From M55B129 sp964506505 (GTDB lineage Bacteria; Bacillota; Dethiobacteria; DTU022), in NCBI GenBank assembly GCA_964506505.1, contig CAZDKY010000057.1, positions 1 to 24,189 on the forward strand: 24,189 nt of DNA, in the 5' to 3' direction. This document shows positions 1 to 7,638 of the stretch, piece by piece. A model generated the notes under the pieces. The model did no database searches and was not told where the DNA came from. It saw only the letters and a list, made by a program, of their open reading frames with translations. Position numbers and translations under genes: made by a program. Position 1 is the first letter of the stretch, and every line of letters starts with the position of its first letter.

Positions 1-639
1 GCTTTTGCCGATCTTAACGATAACATGGACCTGGCGGAAGAAATGGTCCGCTACCTGATCACTTATCTCTTCGATAACGCTGCCGTGGAGATGGAGTTCT
101 TCAACCGCTTCGTAGAAAAGGGGTTGCTGGAAAAGCTTGAGAAAATGGCTACCGCTGACTTTGCCCGGATCACTTACAGTGAAGCGATTGAACTGCTCGG
201 CAGAGCAAAAGAGAAGTTTGTTTACCCGGTGAGCTGGGGCAGCGACCTGCAGACTGAACACGAGCGCTACCTCACCGAAAAAGCACTGGGCAGGCCGGTC
301 TTTGTCACTGATTACCCGAAAGAAATCAAAGCCTTTTACATGCGTCTCAACGATGACCGCAAAACAGTTGCTGCCGTAGATCTGCTTGTCCCAGGAGTGG
401 GGGAGATTATCGGGGGCAGCCAGAGGGAAGAGAGGATGGCAGTTCTTAAACAGAGGATGGGCGTATTCAATATTAACCCGCAGGATTTATGGTGGTACAC
501 GGATCTGCGCCGTTTCGGCGGTGTCAAACATGCCGGCTTCGGTCTTGGTTTTGAGCGGGTCATCATGTATTTTACCGGCGTTAACAACATCAGGGATGTC
601 ATTCCCTTTCCCAGGACAGTCAATTCCTGCGATTTCTAA
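1..639 (+). CDS. asnS: Asparaginyl-tRNA synthetase, C-terminal part (5' end outside window)
   Basis: The frame is open from base 1, so the N-terminus lies outside the window; 212 residues are visible. The enzyme charges tRNA-Asn with asparagine in the cytoplasm. The visible part is the class II catalytic core: a segment reading WGSDLQTEHERYL, then the PVFVTDYP strand, then DLLVPGVGEIIGGSQREER (motif 2/flipping-loop side), and finally class II motif 3 as GFGLGFERVIMY followed by the family ending NIRDVIPFPRT. The PVFVTDYPKEIKAFYM and PFPRTVNSCDF patterns fit AsnRS better than AspRS, whose end usually reads PFPKT with a longer tail. The stop is TAA. No convincing terminator follows directly; the next element is a REP-like repeat. 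Confidence 0.95.
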   Translation, partial: AFADLNDNMDLAEEMVRYLITYLFDNAAVEMEFFNRFVEKGLLEKLEKMATADFARITYSEAIELLGRAKEKFVYPVSWGSDLQTEHERYLTEKALGRPVFVTDYPKEIKAFYMRLNDDRKTVAAVDLLVPGVGEIIGGSQREERMAVLKQRMGVFNINPQDLWWYTDLRRFGGVKHAGFGLGFERVIMYFTGVNNIRDVIPFPRTVNSCDF

Positions 640-1048
640 TTTTGCGGCGGTGCCACTGATGCTCTTTGCCTCCTCACGGATAATATTACTAATTATTTGT
701 CTCAGCTTAATAAAATTTTTTAAAGCTAAGCCGTGCCAAAGGGACGGTTCGAGCGTCACCCTAGCAAAGCGGAGGTCCGAACGGAAGACGGAAGGAAAGA
801 CGACGGAACTGTCCCCTTGGCACGGCGGCCCATGTCTGAGCAGTTACAATTATTTTTTTATTCTCAAATTTGGAAGAGGGTGTTTATTGCATCGCCAGAA
901 TCTGAAATGCGAAATGTCATTGTTTAAGATTCTCTAATAATTTCACAAATACGTTTAGGTGGAAATGATGCTGAAAATCTGCCATAATATACAGAGTTTA
1001 ATATTGGACCGCTAAGAAGCAGCCCAGTCAAAGCAGAGGTGCCAGCAA
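640..1048. other. Intergenic region between asnS and the DUF401 gene
   Basis: Apart from the inverted repeat at 730-826 I see no gene. The flanks are AT-rich (690-725 and 840-960). The reading frames that cross the region have no ribosome site or recognisable protein. No clear promoter with both boxes was found for the downstream gene; a weak AT-rich CATAAT lies near 983. Confidence 0.5.
730..826. repeat. REP-like imperfect inverted repeat (possible RAYT-type element)
   Basis: Two 20-nt arms, 730-749 and the reverse complement of 807-826, match at 18 of 20 positions, with core GTGCCAA(A/G)GGGAC. Weaker similarity continues inward for about 8 more bases. The arms enclose about 57 nt. The core resembles the GTGCCAAGGGGACGGTTC-type repeats scattered in many clostridial genomes and often associated with REP-associated tyrosine transposases (Y1_Tnp). 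No transposase is present here, so this would be a non-autonomous copy. The family link is from memory and only one copy is in the window. Confidence 0.6.
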
Positions 1049-2314
1049 ATGTTGAATGGAACCAGTTCGTCCCTTCTCGAAGGGGCGGGAGTGATACTTT
1101 CAATTTTCCTGATTGTTTATCTTATTCGTCGTGGTTGGGATATGTACTGGGTTCTGCTGCTGGCCATTGCCGCTCTGGCCCTGACCAATGGCGATGGTTT
1201 GATTGATAATATTCTTCTGTTTTATCACTCCCTGACCAGCTATACCGCTTTTTATCTTGGCGCCATGGTTGTCTGCATCAGCCTTTTTGGTCATCTGCAC
1301 CAGAAGATTGGAGCCATGCAGAAAATGGTGGAAAGTCTCCAGCTTTTGATCCGCGATCCCCGGATCCTGCTGATGATTTTCCCGGGAGCAATTGCTTATT
1401 TCCTGACCGTTCCCGGGGCAGCAATTATTTCAGCGCCAATTGTCGAGGAAACCGGGCGGAAAATCAATATGCCTCCCCTGGAAATGGCCATGTCCAATAT
1501 TATCTACCGCCACCTGGTGACCCTGGTTAACCCCTTTAACACCGGTGTAATCCTGGCCTCGGCGATTACCGGATTCAGTATCGGCAGCTACCTTGGGTTT
1601 ACCGCTCCCATAGTGGTGGTTGTCTTTATTATTGCCACTGCCATTTTCTTCTTTCGTTATCCCCGGCCGAAGGAAGAAAAACCGGTTACTATCAGCAGGG
1701 AAAAAAGCAGCAGGGCTATACGAAGCCTGCTGATCACTGTTCTTCCTTATGCCGTGGCCATTTTTCTCGGTTTGGCCTGCGGTATTTTCTTCCCCGTGGC
1801 CCTGCTGTTTGGCATTGCCGTCTGCTTTTTTATCGAGATGCCGCGGACCGGCCTGATCAATGTCCTTAAAGAACGTTTTGTCATTCTCATGCACGGGTTT
1901 AACTGGGTCTTGATCATTTCCACAATTTTAATCGTTGTCTATAAAGATTTTATGCTGGAAGCCGAATCATTCCTGCAGGTTGTGGAATATCTGGTTGAGA
2001 TGGGTATGCCCCTGCTGGTGCTCCTGGTTATCCTGCCTCTTTTTACCGGGTTTATAACCGGTAATACGGCCGCCGCTCTCGGTATTTCTCTGCCTATCCT
2101 CATACCCTTCCTGTCCAGTGAGATGCTCACAATACGCTATTTTGGTATTGCCTACCTGAGTGCTTTTGCCGGTTACTTTGGCTCACCGGTCCACATGTGC
2201 ACCTACCTGACCAACGAGTATTTCAAAACTCCCCTCTATTCCCTGATCAAACGAGTCAATGTCTATGGAGCCATCCTGCTGGCCGTCGGATTGCTCATCG
2301 CCTTTGTTTTGTAA
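1049..2314 (+). CDS. DUF401 family integral membrane protein (putative transporter)
   Basis: This is a 421-aa, almost entirely hydrophobic protein with about ten predicted membrane segments, the size and layout of DUF401 proteins (ion-transporter superfamily; substrate unknown). Recognisable pieces are the proline/glycine turn FLTVPGAAIISAPIVEE around residues 115-130 and a similar re-entrant-like segment FITGNTAAALGISLPILIPF around 335-355. These resemble the paired inverted hairpins of IT-superfamily carriers such as gluconate permeases. A hydrophilic cytoplasmic loop (PRPKEEKPVTISREKSS) near 207-223 separates the two halves. The ATG has GAGGT at 1036-1040, eight bases upstream. It is monocistronic by appearance. 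The fold class is well supported, but the transported compound cannot be inferred. Confidence 0.8.
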   Translation: MLNGTSSSLLEGAGVILSIFLIVYLIRRGWDMYWVLLLAIAALALTNGDGLIDNILLFYHSLTSYTAFYLGAMVVCISLFGHLHQKIGAMQKMVESLQLLIRDPRILLMIFPGAIAYFLTVPGAAIISAPIVEETGRKINMPPLEMAMSNIIYRHLVTLVNPFNTGVILASAITGFSIGSYLGFTAPIVVVVFIIATAIFFFRYPRPKEEKPVTISREKSSRAIRSLLITVLPYAVAIFLGLACGIFFPVALLFGIAVCFFIEMPRTGLINVLKERFVILMHGFNWVLIISTILIVVYKDFMLEAESFLQVVEYLVEMGMPLLVLLVILPLFTGFITGNTAAALGISLPILIPFLSSEMLTIRYFGIAYLSAFAGYFGSPVHMCTYLTNEYFKTPLYSLIKRVNVYGAILLAVGLLIAFVL

Positions 2315-2397
2315 ACATAATAATATCCCCTTTTCAGGGTGTCTGCTTAAGTAATTACCTGTTAGCAAATCAAATCTGTATCAATACTCAAGTACCC

Positions 2398-2844
2398 GTG
2401 GAGCAGAGCGGTCCTGAATCGACGGTATGCCTCGAAAAAATCGGTCTTTTTTATCCCAAAATTCCTCAAAAGATGCTTTATTATCTTGCCCTGGAGGAAC
2501 CTGACGAAATTGCCCGGCAGTGGGTTAATGTTTATCTTGATTTCCTAAAGCAGTGGCGCTATGCCTACCGGTATGAACCACTGCAGGTTATAAAGAGCTT
2601 TATTATCACGGTGACTGGTTCCCAACCGGAGATCTTTCAGGTAAAAGAATTTCGCTGTCAGGTGGCCCCGGCAGCGCCGGTTCCAATACGTACAACTTCT
2701 TCAAGTAAGCCCATCGAGGTTATCCCGGAGGGCTGGTATTCGAACAGGCCCAGGCCGGAAAGATTAAATTCTTTTTTCAGCATACCCAAAAGAACACTCA
2801 GCGTTTTCAACTTCAGACCCCCCGGTGATGGAACTGGAACATAG
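2398..2844 (+). pseudogene. Coding-like stretch, unidentified gene or remnant (tail antisense to the arginase-family gene)
   Basis: After the DUF401 gene the frame beginning 1+3k stays open to 2844. From about 2398 to 2657 it reads like real protein, with mixed composition and segments such as EEPDEIARQWVNVYLDFL and YEPLQVIKSFIITVTG. Possible starts are GTG at 2398 and ATG at 2473; neither has a good ribosome site. Beyond 2657 the frame is antisense to the end of the convergent arginase-family gene and is Ser/Pro-rich, so it is probably a shadow there. I do not recognise the protein. It may be a 5'- and 3'-damaged gene or a short gene with a lost stop. Only the 2398-2657 part deserves attention. 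Confidence 0.3.
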
Positions 2845-3500
2845 GGGAATTCTTCCGGATCCAGGGCATCAAGGTCAAGGTGGATATATATGTTGTGATT
2901 TCTCTTTGCCTTTACCGAAGCGATTACCGTTTCTAAATTATTTTCGATTTCTGCGACCCCGAGAACGGCAATACTGTGTTTTTTAATATATTTGTTCTCA
3001 GCTTCGTCGAGGTCACGCAGGCCCAGCATCAACAACTGCTGTGGCAGGAGATCAAGGTATGTTAGGTCCAGGATCCTGCTGTCGGATTCTCCAAGCAGAA
3101 CCCGGACTGGCATACCGTAAAAATGCTTGCTTTTTGAAGATAGAGGTGAATTAATGTCGCCGTGGGCGTCAAACCAGAGCACTGTTAAATCGCCGTTAAG
3201 CTTCTTGTTCAGGTAAGAAAGAGGCAGTATCCCTGCGTCGCAGCCGCCGCCAATTGTAAAAATATAATCCGGTTTTTTCTCATCGAGCAAAGCCCTGGCC
3301 GTCCCCATCTGGACCAGGATCTCATCATAGGCAAAAATGTCGTTTTTCACTTCTTTAGCGTTATGCAGGCTTACCTTGATCTCGGATAACTCCATATTTT
3401 TCAGATAATTAAGCTTTAGCTCAAGAGCCCCGAAGTAGGTGGACCGGTCCGGCCCGCCGCCCTGCCACTGCGGATAAAAAAGATTAAGCTGTCTGTTCAT
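2658..3500 (-). CDS. Arginase/agmatinase (ureohydrolase) family protein with an altered first metal motif
   Basis: This 280-aa cytosolic protein belongs to the ureohydrolase fold, whose members hydrolyse arginine, agmatine or formimidoylglutamate with a two-manganese centre. Two of the three metal motifs are clear: WFDAHGDIN (residues 109-117; D111, H113, D115) and HLDLDALDPEEF (207-218; D209, D211, D214-P). The first motif, usually GGDHS, is GGGCDAG here (84-90), so Cys87 sits where the manganese-binding His normally is. Active proteins with Cys at this place are known in some arginase-like groups, so this may change the metal or substrate rather than kill the enzyme. GGAGGT at 3511-3516 sets the ATG with a 10-base spacing. 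The exact substrate cannot be told. Confidence 0.82.
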   Translation of the reverse strand: MNRQLNLFYPQWQGGGPDRSTYFGALELKLNYLKNMELSEIKVSLHNAKEVKNDIFAYDEILVQMGTARALLDEKKPDYIFTIGGGCDAGILPLSYLNKKLNGDLTVLWFDAHGDINSPLSSKSKHFYGMPVRVLLGESDSRILDLTYLDLLPQQLLMLGLRDLDEAENKYIKKHSIAVLGVAEIENNLETVIASVKAKRNHNIYIHLDLDALDPEEFPYVPVPSPGGLKLKTLSVLLGMLKKEFNLSGLGLFEYQPSGITSMGLLEEVVRIGTGAAGAT

Positions 3501-3681
3501 CTCTCTTTATACCTCCGGGGTTTTGGTTTAAGGCGGTTTTCTATAGGAGAATGTTTACCTGTTGCTAATCACAGGGTAAATTGATCTGTTTTAAGAAACG
3601 GAGCATAACAACCTTTATCTGGTTCGATCATATCACAAAGCGGGACGTTTAACAGATTGAGAATGACAGTCGCCGGACATT

Positions 3682-4053
3682 TCAGTAAAAATTATGCCCG
3701 AACGGAGTTATAGCCAGACTGGCCAGCTTGATGTGCTGCCGGGCAAAGGGAATGCCGATTATGGTCAGGCCCAGGATCAGGGCCAGTACGATATGAGTCG
3801 CGGCAATGGTCAGTCCGAAAGTTATAATCCAGAGCACGTTCAGGATAACATTAATTGTACCTGTGGCTGAAGGACTGCTGGTAATTACTTTACCGAAAGG
3901 AATCAAGCCCAGTGTGGCCAGTTTTAAGCACTGTACACCAAAAGGGATGCCGACGATTGTCAAACATAAGAAAACGCCTCCCAGAACGTAAAGTAGAAAA
4001 ATGATGATGCCTCCGCCCAGTATAATCCAGAGAATATTGCCGATAATACTCAT
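3682..4053 (-). CDS. YccF-domain small inner-membrane protein
   Basis: The frame could begin at 4149, but the start is placed at the ATG 4051-4053 because AAAGGA lies about 8 bases upstream and the homologous part begins at MSIIGNILWIIL. The 123-aa product has two copies of the YccF pattern: a hydrophobic helix followed by LTIVGIPFGVQCLKLATLGLIPFG (about residues 35-58), and again LTIIGIPFARQHIKLASLAITPFG near the C-terminus. The length and the internal duplication match the family (formerly DUF307). Its function is unknown; it is a small plasma-membrane protein. It lies downstream of the terminator of the candidate RNA, so it is probably transcribed separately. Confidence 0.85.
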   Translation of the reverse strand: MSIIGNILWIILGGGIIIFLLYVLGGVFLCLTIVGIPFGVQCLKLATLGLIPFGKVITSSPSATGTINVILNVLWIITFGLTIAATHIVLALILGLTIIGIPFARQHIKLASLAITPFGHNFY

Positions 4054-4146
4054 ATTATTATTCCTTTCACCCGGTTGAACGGTTTCCTCGTTTTCTTCTT
4101 TCGAAGCAATCATATCACTGTTATGAAGGGGGGAGCAATAAATGAT

Positions 4147-4180
4147 CACAAAAAGCTGCCAATAAAAGGCAGCTCTTTTA
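4147..4180 (-). terminator. Intrinsic terminator of the candidate RNA (works in both directions)
   Basis: AGCTGCC at 4154-4160 and GGCAGCT at 4168-4174 form a perfect 7-bp stem with a 7-nt A/T loop, extended by A-T and G-T pairs to about 11 bp. On the minus strand it ends in TTTTTG. It lies just downstream of the structured RNA. Confidence 0.8.
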
Positions 4181-4201
4181 CGGAAAGTTTTACATAATTG
4201 A

Positions 4202-4514
4202 ACCAGGTTCCAACAGACCTTCCGGTTGACCTTCAGCTTCTTCCTTCCCCAGCCATCTGCGGTTGTTTCCCGCTACCCCTGAGGGCAACTTTTTACAACC
4301 TCTGACTGGCTCTTGAAGACTCTGCGCTGCAGTTTCACAGTTTCCCGGCGCTGTTCCGGTATTACCCTTTGCTTTGCCTTTCCGCTGTGTTGCCTTGCAG
4401 CTGGCTGGCTCGGTTGGAATTTCCCGTCATCCAATCCTGACTTGCGCCTATCATTTCTTCCGGGCTTCCCTCAGAGCCTGAACCGGTTAACCTTTCAATC
4501 TCTCAGAACCTGGT
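4202..4514 (-). ncRNA. Candidate structured non-coding RNA, family not recognised
   Basis: No reading frame of note covers this stretch, yet the minus strand carries promoter, body and terminator in the right order. The predicted transcript starts near 4515, seven bases after the -10. Its first bases ACCAGGUUC (4514-4506) pair perfectly with GAACCUGGU near the 3' end (4210-4202), giving a 9-bp closing helix around about 295 nt. Inside, GGUUGU (4300-4295) pairs with ACAACC (4266-4261), and CUGCA/UGCAG helices enclose a central domain. The strand is purine-rich in GGAA/GAAA segments, as in folded RNAs. I could not find the hallmark sequences of RNase P, tmRNA, SRP RNA or 6S. Short pieces (ACUGUGAA, AGUCAGGA, GAGGGAAGCCCGG) recall cobalamin-riboswitch motifs but occur in the wrong order. 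It could be a trans-acting RNA or a long leader of the YccF gene. Confidence 0.55.
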
Positions 4515-4521
4515 ATTTATT

Positions 4522-4550
4522 ATAATAGCATGAGTATTAAGACTTGTCAA
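4522..4550 (-). promoter_or_regulatory. Sigma-A promoter for the candidate RNA
   Basis: On the minus strand a perfect -35 TTGACA (4550-4545) is followed after 17 bases by the -10 TATTAT (4527-4522). An alternative TATAAT lies three bases further on. The closing helix of the RNA begins about seven bases after the -10, as expected for a transcript start. Confidence 0.75.
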
Positions 4551-4605
4551 TAGGTTTGCAAAATTATTTTAAATTTTTTTACGATAATTTTATAAACACG
4601 GAAGA

Positions 4606-4646
4606 ATACCGGGGTAGGTTTTTTTGTTTTCTTCCCGGGTATTGCT
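4606..4646. terminator. Weak hairpin downstream of the lipase remnant
   Basis: AATACCGGGG on the plus strand (about 4604-4613) and CCCGGGTATT (about 4636-4645) pair at nine of ten positions around a T-rich loop. No clean U-tract follows on the minus strand, so this is only a possible terminator for the gene ending at 4704. Confidence 0.3.
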
Positions 4647-4703
4647 TTCTGGCGATTCATTTATATTTCCCTGACTCACAACCTCCAAACAGGTAAGCAG
4701 TTG

Positions 4704-5918
4704 TTATCTGGCTGCGCGTCTTCGCCGAATTATTGCCAGCAGGATTATGAAAAATACAGCGATTAAAGCGAGTGCACCCAGTACCAGATAATTATCTTTT
4801 AAACCATGCAGAGCTATAGTTCTCCAGCTGCCGGATGATACCAGTCCGACCAGATTTTCGGCCTGGCTGAAAAACTTATTCAGCAGTCCCTGCTCTGCGG
4901 TGGCTGACTGACCATTGTAAAAGCTGTTTTTCCACCACTGTTCAAGATCGGTATTGACTGCTGTAATTTCATCCGCGCCGCTGAGGGTACAGCTTTCCCC
5001 TGCATTGAGTGTTACATTGCCAATTTTGCTTTCAGCCATTTCCACTTGGTACAGCAGGGAACCTTCAAGAGAAAAAATAACCGGTTTTTCGTCGGCATAG
5101 ATCACAAAATCTGTATCAAGACCGGTAACGTTCTGCCACTTTCCGCTTGCGGCGGCTATTTCAACAGCAAAGTGCCCCTTTTCGTCCAGGCTGAAAGAAG
5201 TAAAACGGGCACTTCCCTTTTGCACTTTCACTTCTGTCAGGCGCGGTGAAATGTAGCGCAGGATTAGCTCTGTATCCCGGTGGAGATGGATATAGCCCCA
5301 GGGAGTTTCATTCAAATAAAGGATAAGCATGGCTTTGCCATCAGAGGTAATAACCGCATCAAAAGGTTCTACCGCGAGATTAACTGTTCCGCTACTGGCA
5401 GCATCGATTGGGGTTGGTTCTAATTGTTCTCCGCTCTGCGGATCAACCTGCCGGAGGTACACTTTACCTTCCACCTTTGATAGAGCAGCGCGCATGCTGG
5501 TCAGGGGCTGCCTCAGCAGGGGACGATTTAACCATTCTTCTATTTGCCTGAAAACCTCGCTGCTTTCAGTAACCGGCGTTCCTGCTGAGCTGAAAGTGGA
5601 GGAGTGAGTATGGTCAAGTAGCCTGGTTGTTTCTACACCGGTTAAATAAGCCGATGCTGCCGGTACTACGATGTCACCACTGAAAAATCCGGGCAGCGCC
5701 GAATAGCTGTAGATATTACCGTATTCCACTTCCCTGTTCAGGTGGGTGCCCCTGTTTTCACCCCTGTTCAGGGTGGTTATGAAATTCCCCCTGCTGAAGA
5801 GCTGTTCGGCGGCAACTTGATGCCTGTTGCTGAGATAACTCTGCACCCGGCCCAGGTTGTTTTATCTCCCGTAAAACCGTGCACAAGAATGACAGGCGGA
5901 TTGCTTTTTATCTCTCAA
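4704..5918 (-). pseudogene. Broken membrane-anchored lipase/esterase (alpha/beta hydrolase)
   Basis: The remaining open frame (4704-5846, GTG start) begins in mid-domain. Upstream the reading continues in another frame as PPVILVHGFTGDKTTWAG, the typical oxyanion-hole start of a lipase. A TTG at 5916-5918 with GAGGAGA (5923-5929) gives the original start. Two single-base length changes separate the pieces: one A too many in the A5 run at 5905-5909 and one G too few in the GGG at 5846-5848. Later parts are lipase-like: NFITTLN, GDIVVPAASA (acid Asp58 of the open frame) and HTHSSTF (His79/His81), then a beta-rich region and one C-terminal membrane helix (about 355-373) ending RRRR. The GxSxG nucleophile segment, normally about 80-100 residues between YLSNR and AAEQL, is absent. 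It is most likely inactive. Confidence 0.75.
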
Positions 5919-5998
5919 ATTTTCTCCTCTCGGTTAAAAAGTATTAAGAAAAAGGCACTGATTGAAAAGCCCTTTCAAATCCAGCGAGATGGCGGATT

Positions 5999-6030
5999 AA
6001 AAAATATGGTTAATGATAACATATTTTTAC
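5999..6030. terminator. AT-rich hairpin after the permease pair
   Basis: AAAAATATG (6001-6009) pairs with CATATTTTT (6021-6029), with an inner GTTA/TAAC extension. It lies just past the stop of the second permease gene (6039) on the minus strand and could end that transcript. The stem is almost all A-T, so the call is weak. Confidence 0.4.
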
Positions 6031-6038
6031 TAAATATA

Positions 6039-6530
6039 TTAACCGAATAGAAGGTTGGCAATCAACCCGGCCAGCGAGGGGATGGCAATATACATGCAGT
6101 ATTTCAGGGCGACGAAACGGGGGCCAAGGAAAGTGAATTCATAGGGCAGGTGACCTACATTGATCATGCCCCAGGCTGAAATCATGGCAACCGCTGTACC
6201 AACGGAGACCGTATCCCGAAACACGGCATCAAAGAGAGGCAGGAAAGCGAATGGCCCTCCCTGGACTAAGGCCCCCACAGCCGGGCCAATAACCAGTCCC
6301 TTCCAGCCTGCTTCTGGTCCCAACCAAACCTGCAGAAGCTCCCTGGGGATCAGCAAATTGATAAAGCCAACGATGACAAAAGCGCAGATAAGCATAGGTA
6401 AAACGTTTAAAAACAGCTTCTTTGCCTCTTTCAATCCTTCCATATGTTTTTTCTGACGGTAAGCTAAGATGAGAAGAATAGCGGTCATGAGGGAGAGAAC
6501 AATATAAGCGTCAATCAATTTCTTCACCAC
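6039..6530 (-). CDS. Permease half-protein, ArsP/DUF318-like (second of a pair)
   Basis: This is a 163-aa membrane protein with about four or five helices. Its centre carries the motif WLGPEAGWKG, then GPAVGALVQGGPFAFLPL, which is repeated nearly exactly in the gene just upstream. Proteins of the predicted permease group (PF03773-like, including arsenic permease ArsP) consist of two such halves; here the halves are separate genes. The start is a GTG at 6528-6530 (a second GTG follows), overlapping the previous gene by 20 bases with only a weak ribosome site, so translation is probably coupled. The exported substrate (organoarsenical, metal or other) is not known. The two subunits most likely work as a heterodimer in the plasma membrane. 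Confidence 0.75.
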   Translation of the reverse strand: MVKKLIDAYIVLSLMTAILLILAYRQKKHMEGLKEAKKLFLNVLPMLICAFVIVGFINLLIPRELLQVWLGPEAGWKGLVIGPAVGALVQGGPFAFLPLFDAVFRDTVSVGTAVAMISAWGMINVGHLPYEFTFLGPRFVALKYCMYIAIPSLAGLIANLLFG

Positions 6531-7059
6531 TCTTCAAGGGGCTGTTTTTTTTCTGTAGCCTGCGGATGTCTTCCCTGATTTTATCGGCAATGCCGGGCAT
6601 GAAGAAATCGACAGCCGCTCCCGCCAGGATGGGGATAGGAAAGGTAATAATGAACCGGATCAAAGTCAGTTCTGTGCCAACAAAGGCAATCTCGAGGGGG
6701 ATCCGGGCAAAATTCCAGAGAGTCTTGGCAGCTACGAAGCTGATCATGGTCCCTACATTTGCTCCTGCCAGGGTCAGGGTGGCCATAAGCGGGTAGAAAA
6801 AGAAGGGTCCACCGGGGACCATTGCTCCTACCAGGGAGCCGAGAAAGGGACCTTTCCAGCCGGCTTCCCTGCCCAGCCATTTAGAAACAAACCGCTTCGG
6901 GATGGAGATGGAGACAAGCCCGGCCAGGATAAAGGCAATCATGATCAGGGGCATAAGTTCCAGCAGTTTCTGCCCGCTTAACAGGAAACCTTCTCCCACC
7001 AGTGCCAGTCCTCCCTGCAGAAAAGCAACTATGACCAGAATCAAGGCAACTGCAGCCAT
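6511..7059 (-). CDS. Permease half-protein, ArsP/DUF318-like (first of a pair)
   Basis: The 182-aa product starts with a hydrophobic helix, has about five membrane segments, carries WLGREAGWKG followed by GSLVGAMVPGGPFFFYPL, and ends in a charged tail (KIREDIRRLQKKNSPLKSGEEID). It is a paralogue of the following gene, with the same central motif. The first ATG (7057-7059) has no ribosome site, whereas a strong GGAGGG lies at 7091-7096. The in-frame codon at the right distance, 10 bases, is ATT at 7078-7080, so translation may really begin there and add seven residues. I keep the ATG as the conservative boundary. It is probably expressed with 6039-6530 as one membrane transporter. Confidence 0.75.
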   Translation of the reverse strand: MAAVALILVIVAFLQGGLALVGEGFLLSGQKLLELMPLIMIAFILAGLVSISIPKRFVSKWLGREAGWKGPFLGSLVGAMVPGGPFFFYPLMATLTLAGANVGTMISFVAAKTLWNFARIPLEIAFVGTELTLIRFIITFPIPILAGAAVDFFMPGIADKIREDIRRLQKKNSPLKSGEEID

Positions 7060-7376
7060 TCCAAGTACTGTTTTATTAATTGTCTGTTCACCCTCCGTTG
7101 CATGAAAAAGTATCCGTTTCCTCTGTTCTTTATTTCGTCTGATATAAAAAGTGGATCATTCTCCTGCTCTGGTTATAAACAGTTTAATCCGCATATTTTA
7201 GTTATATTATAACTGGTTTTTTATTAAAAAGCAGGATGATTTATTGTCCAAGGCGGCTCCTTCAGATATAATCAAAGTTGACATGTGAAAAGAGAAAAAG
7301 CAAAAGGGTTTCTTCTATGCCGGTATCCCTGTAAAAAATCCAGGATTCAATCCTGATGCTGCAAGGAGGAAATAAC
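7060..7376. promoter_or_regulatory. Divergent intergenic region with a 15-bp palindrome
   Basis: The region separates the minus-strand permease pair from plus-strand PspC, so both promoters should lie here. A perfect palindrome AGTTATATTATAACT sits at 7200-7214 and includes a TATTAT/TATAAT core on either strand, so it could be a -10 under an operator. A TTGACA at 7278-7283 has no good -10 at the normal distance. No gene is visible. Confidence 0.4.
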
Positions 7377-7574
7377 ATGGAACCCAAACGTCTTTATCGT
7401 TCCCGCTCCCAGGTCATACTGCTGGGTGTTTGCGGCGGTATCGCTGAATATTTCGCTCTTGATGTGACCCTGGTGCGTCTGGCCTGGGTGATTTTATCCA
7501 TATTTAGTGCCGGTTTCCCCGGTGTGCTGCTATACCTTATCTGCGCCCTGGTTATACCACCCGCGCCGAATTAA
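7377..7574 (+). CDS. PspC-domain small membrane protein
   Basis: The product has 65 aa. The ATG at 7377 is chosen over an in-frame upstream start at 7356 because AAGGAGG (7363-7369) lies seven bases before it. The family signature is complete: a basic N-terminus ending LYRS, then VILLGVCGGIAEYFALDVTL, then a second hydrophobic helix ending in VIPPAPN. PspC proteins are stress-related membrane proteins, first known from the phage-shock system. Stand-alone PspC genes like this are common in Bacillota and their partner is often unknown. There is no PspA or other Psp gene nearby. Confidence 0.9.
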   Translation: MEPKRLYRSRSQVILLGVCGGIAEYFALDVTLVRLAWVILSIFSAGFPGVLLYLICALVIPPAPN

Positions 7575-7638
7575 CGGTAGTAACACATGGTAACACAGGG
7601 AGACGGTTTTTTTGTTTACCCCTGTGTCCGGGAACTTA

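Noticed and set aside
4202..4514. Cobalamin riboswitch, RNase P RNA or tmRNA
   Set aside because: ACUGUGAA, AGUCAGGA and GAGGGAAGCCCGG look familiar, but the B12-element order is wrong and no B12 gene follows; GAGGAAAGUC (RNase P) and the tRNA-like ends of tmRNA are missing.
7593..7627. ACACAGGG/CCCTGTGT hairpin as the PspC terminator
   Set aside because: The loop is 19 nt and the T-run lies inside the loop, not after the stem.
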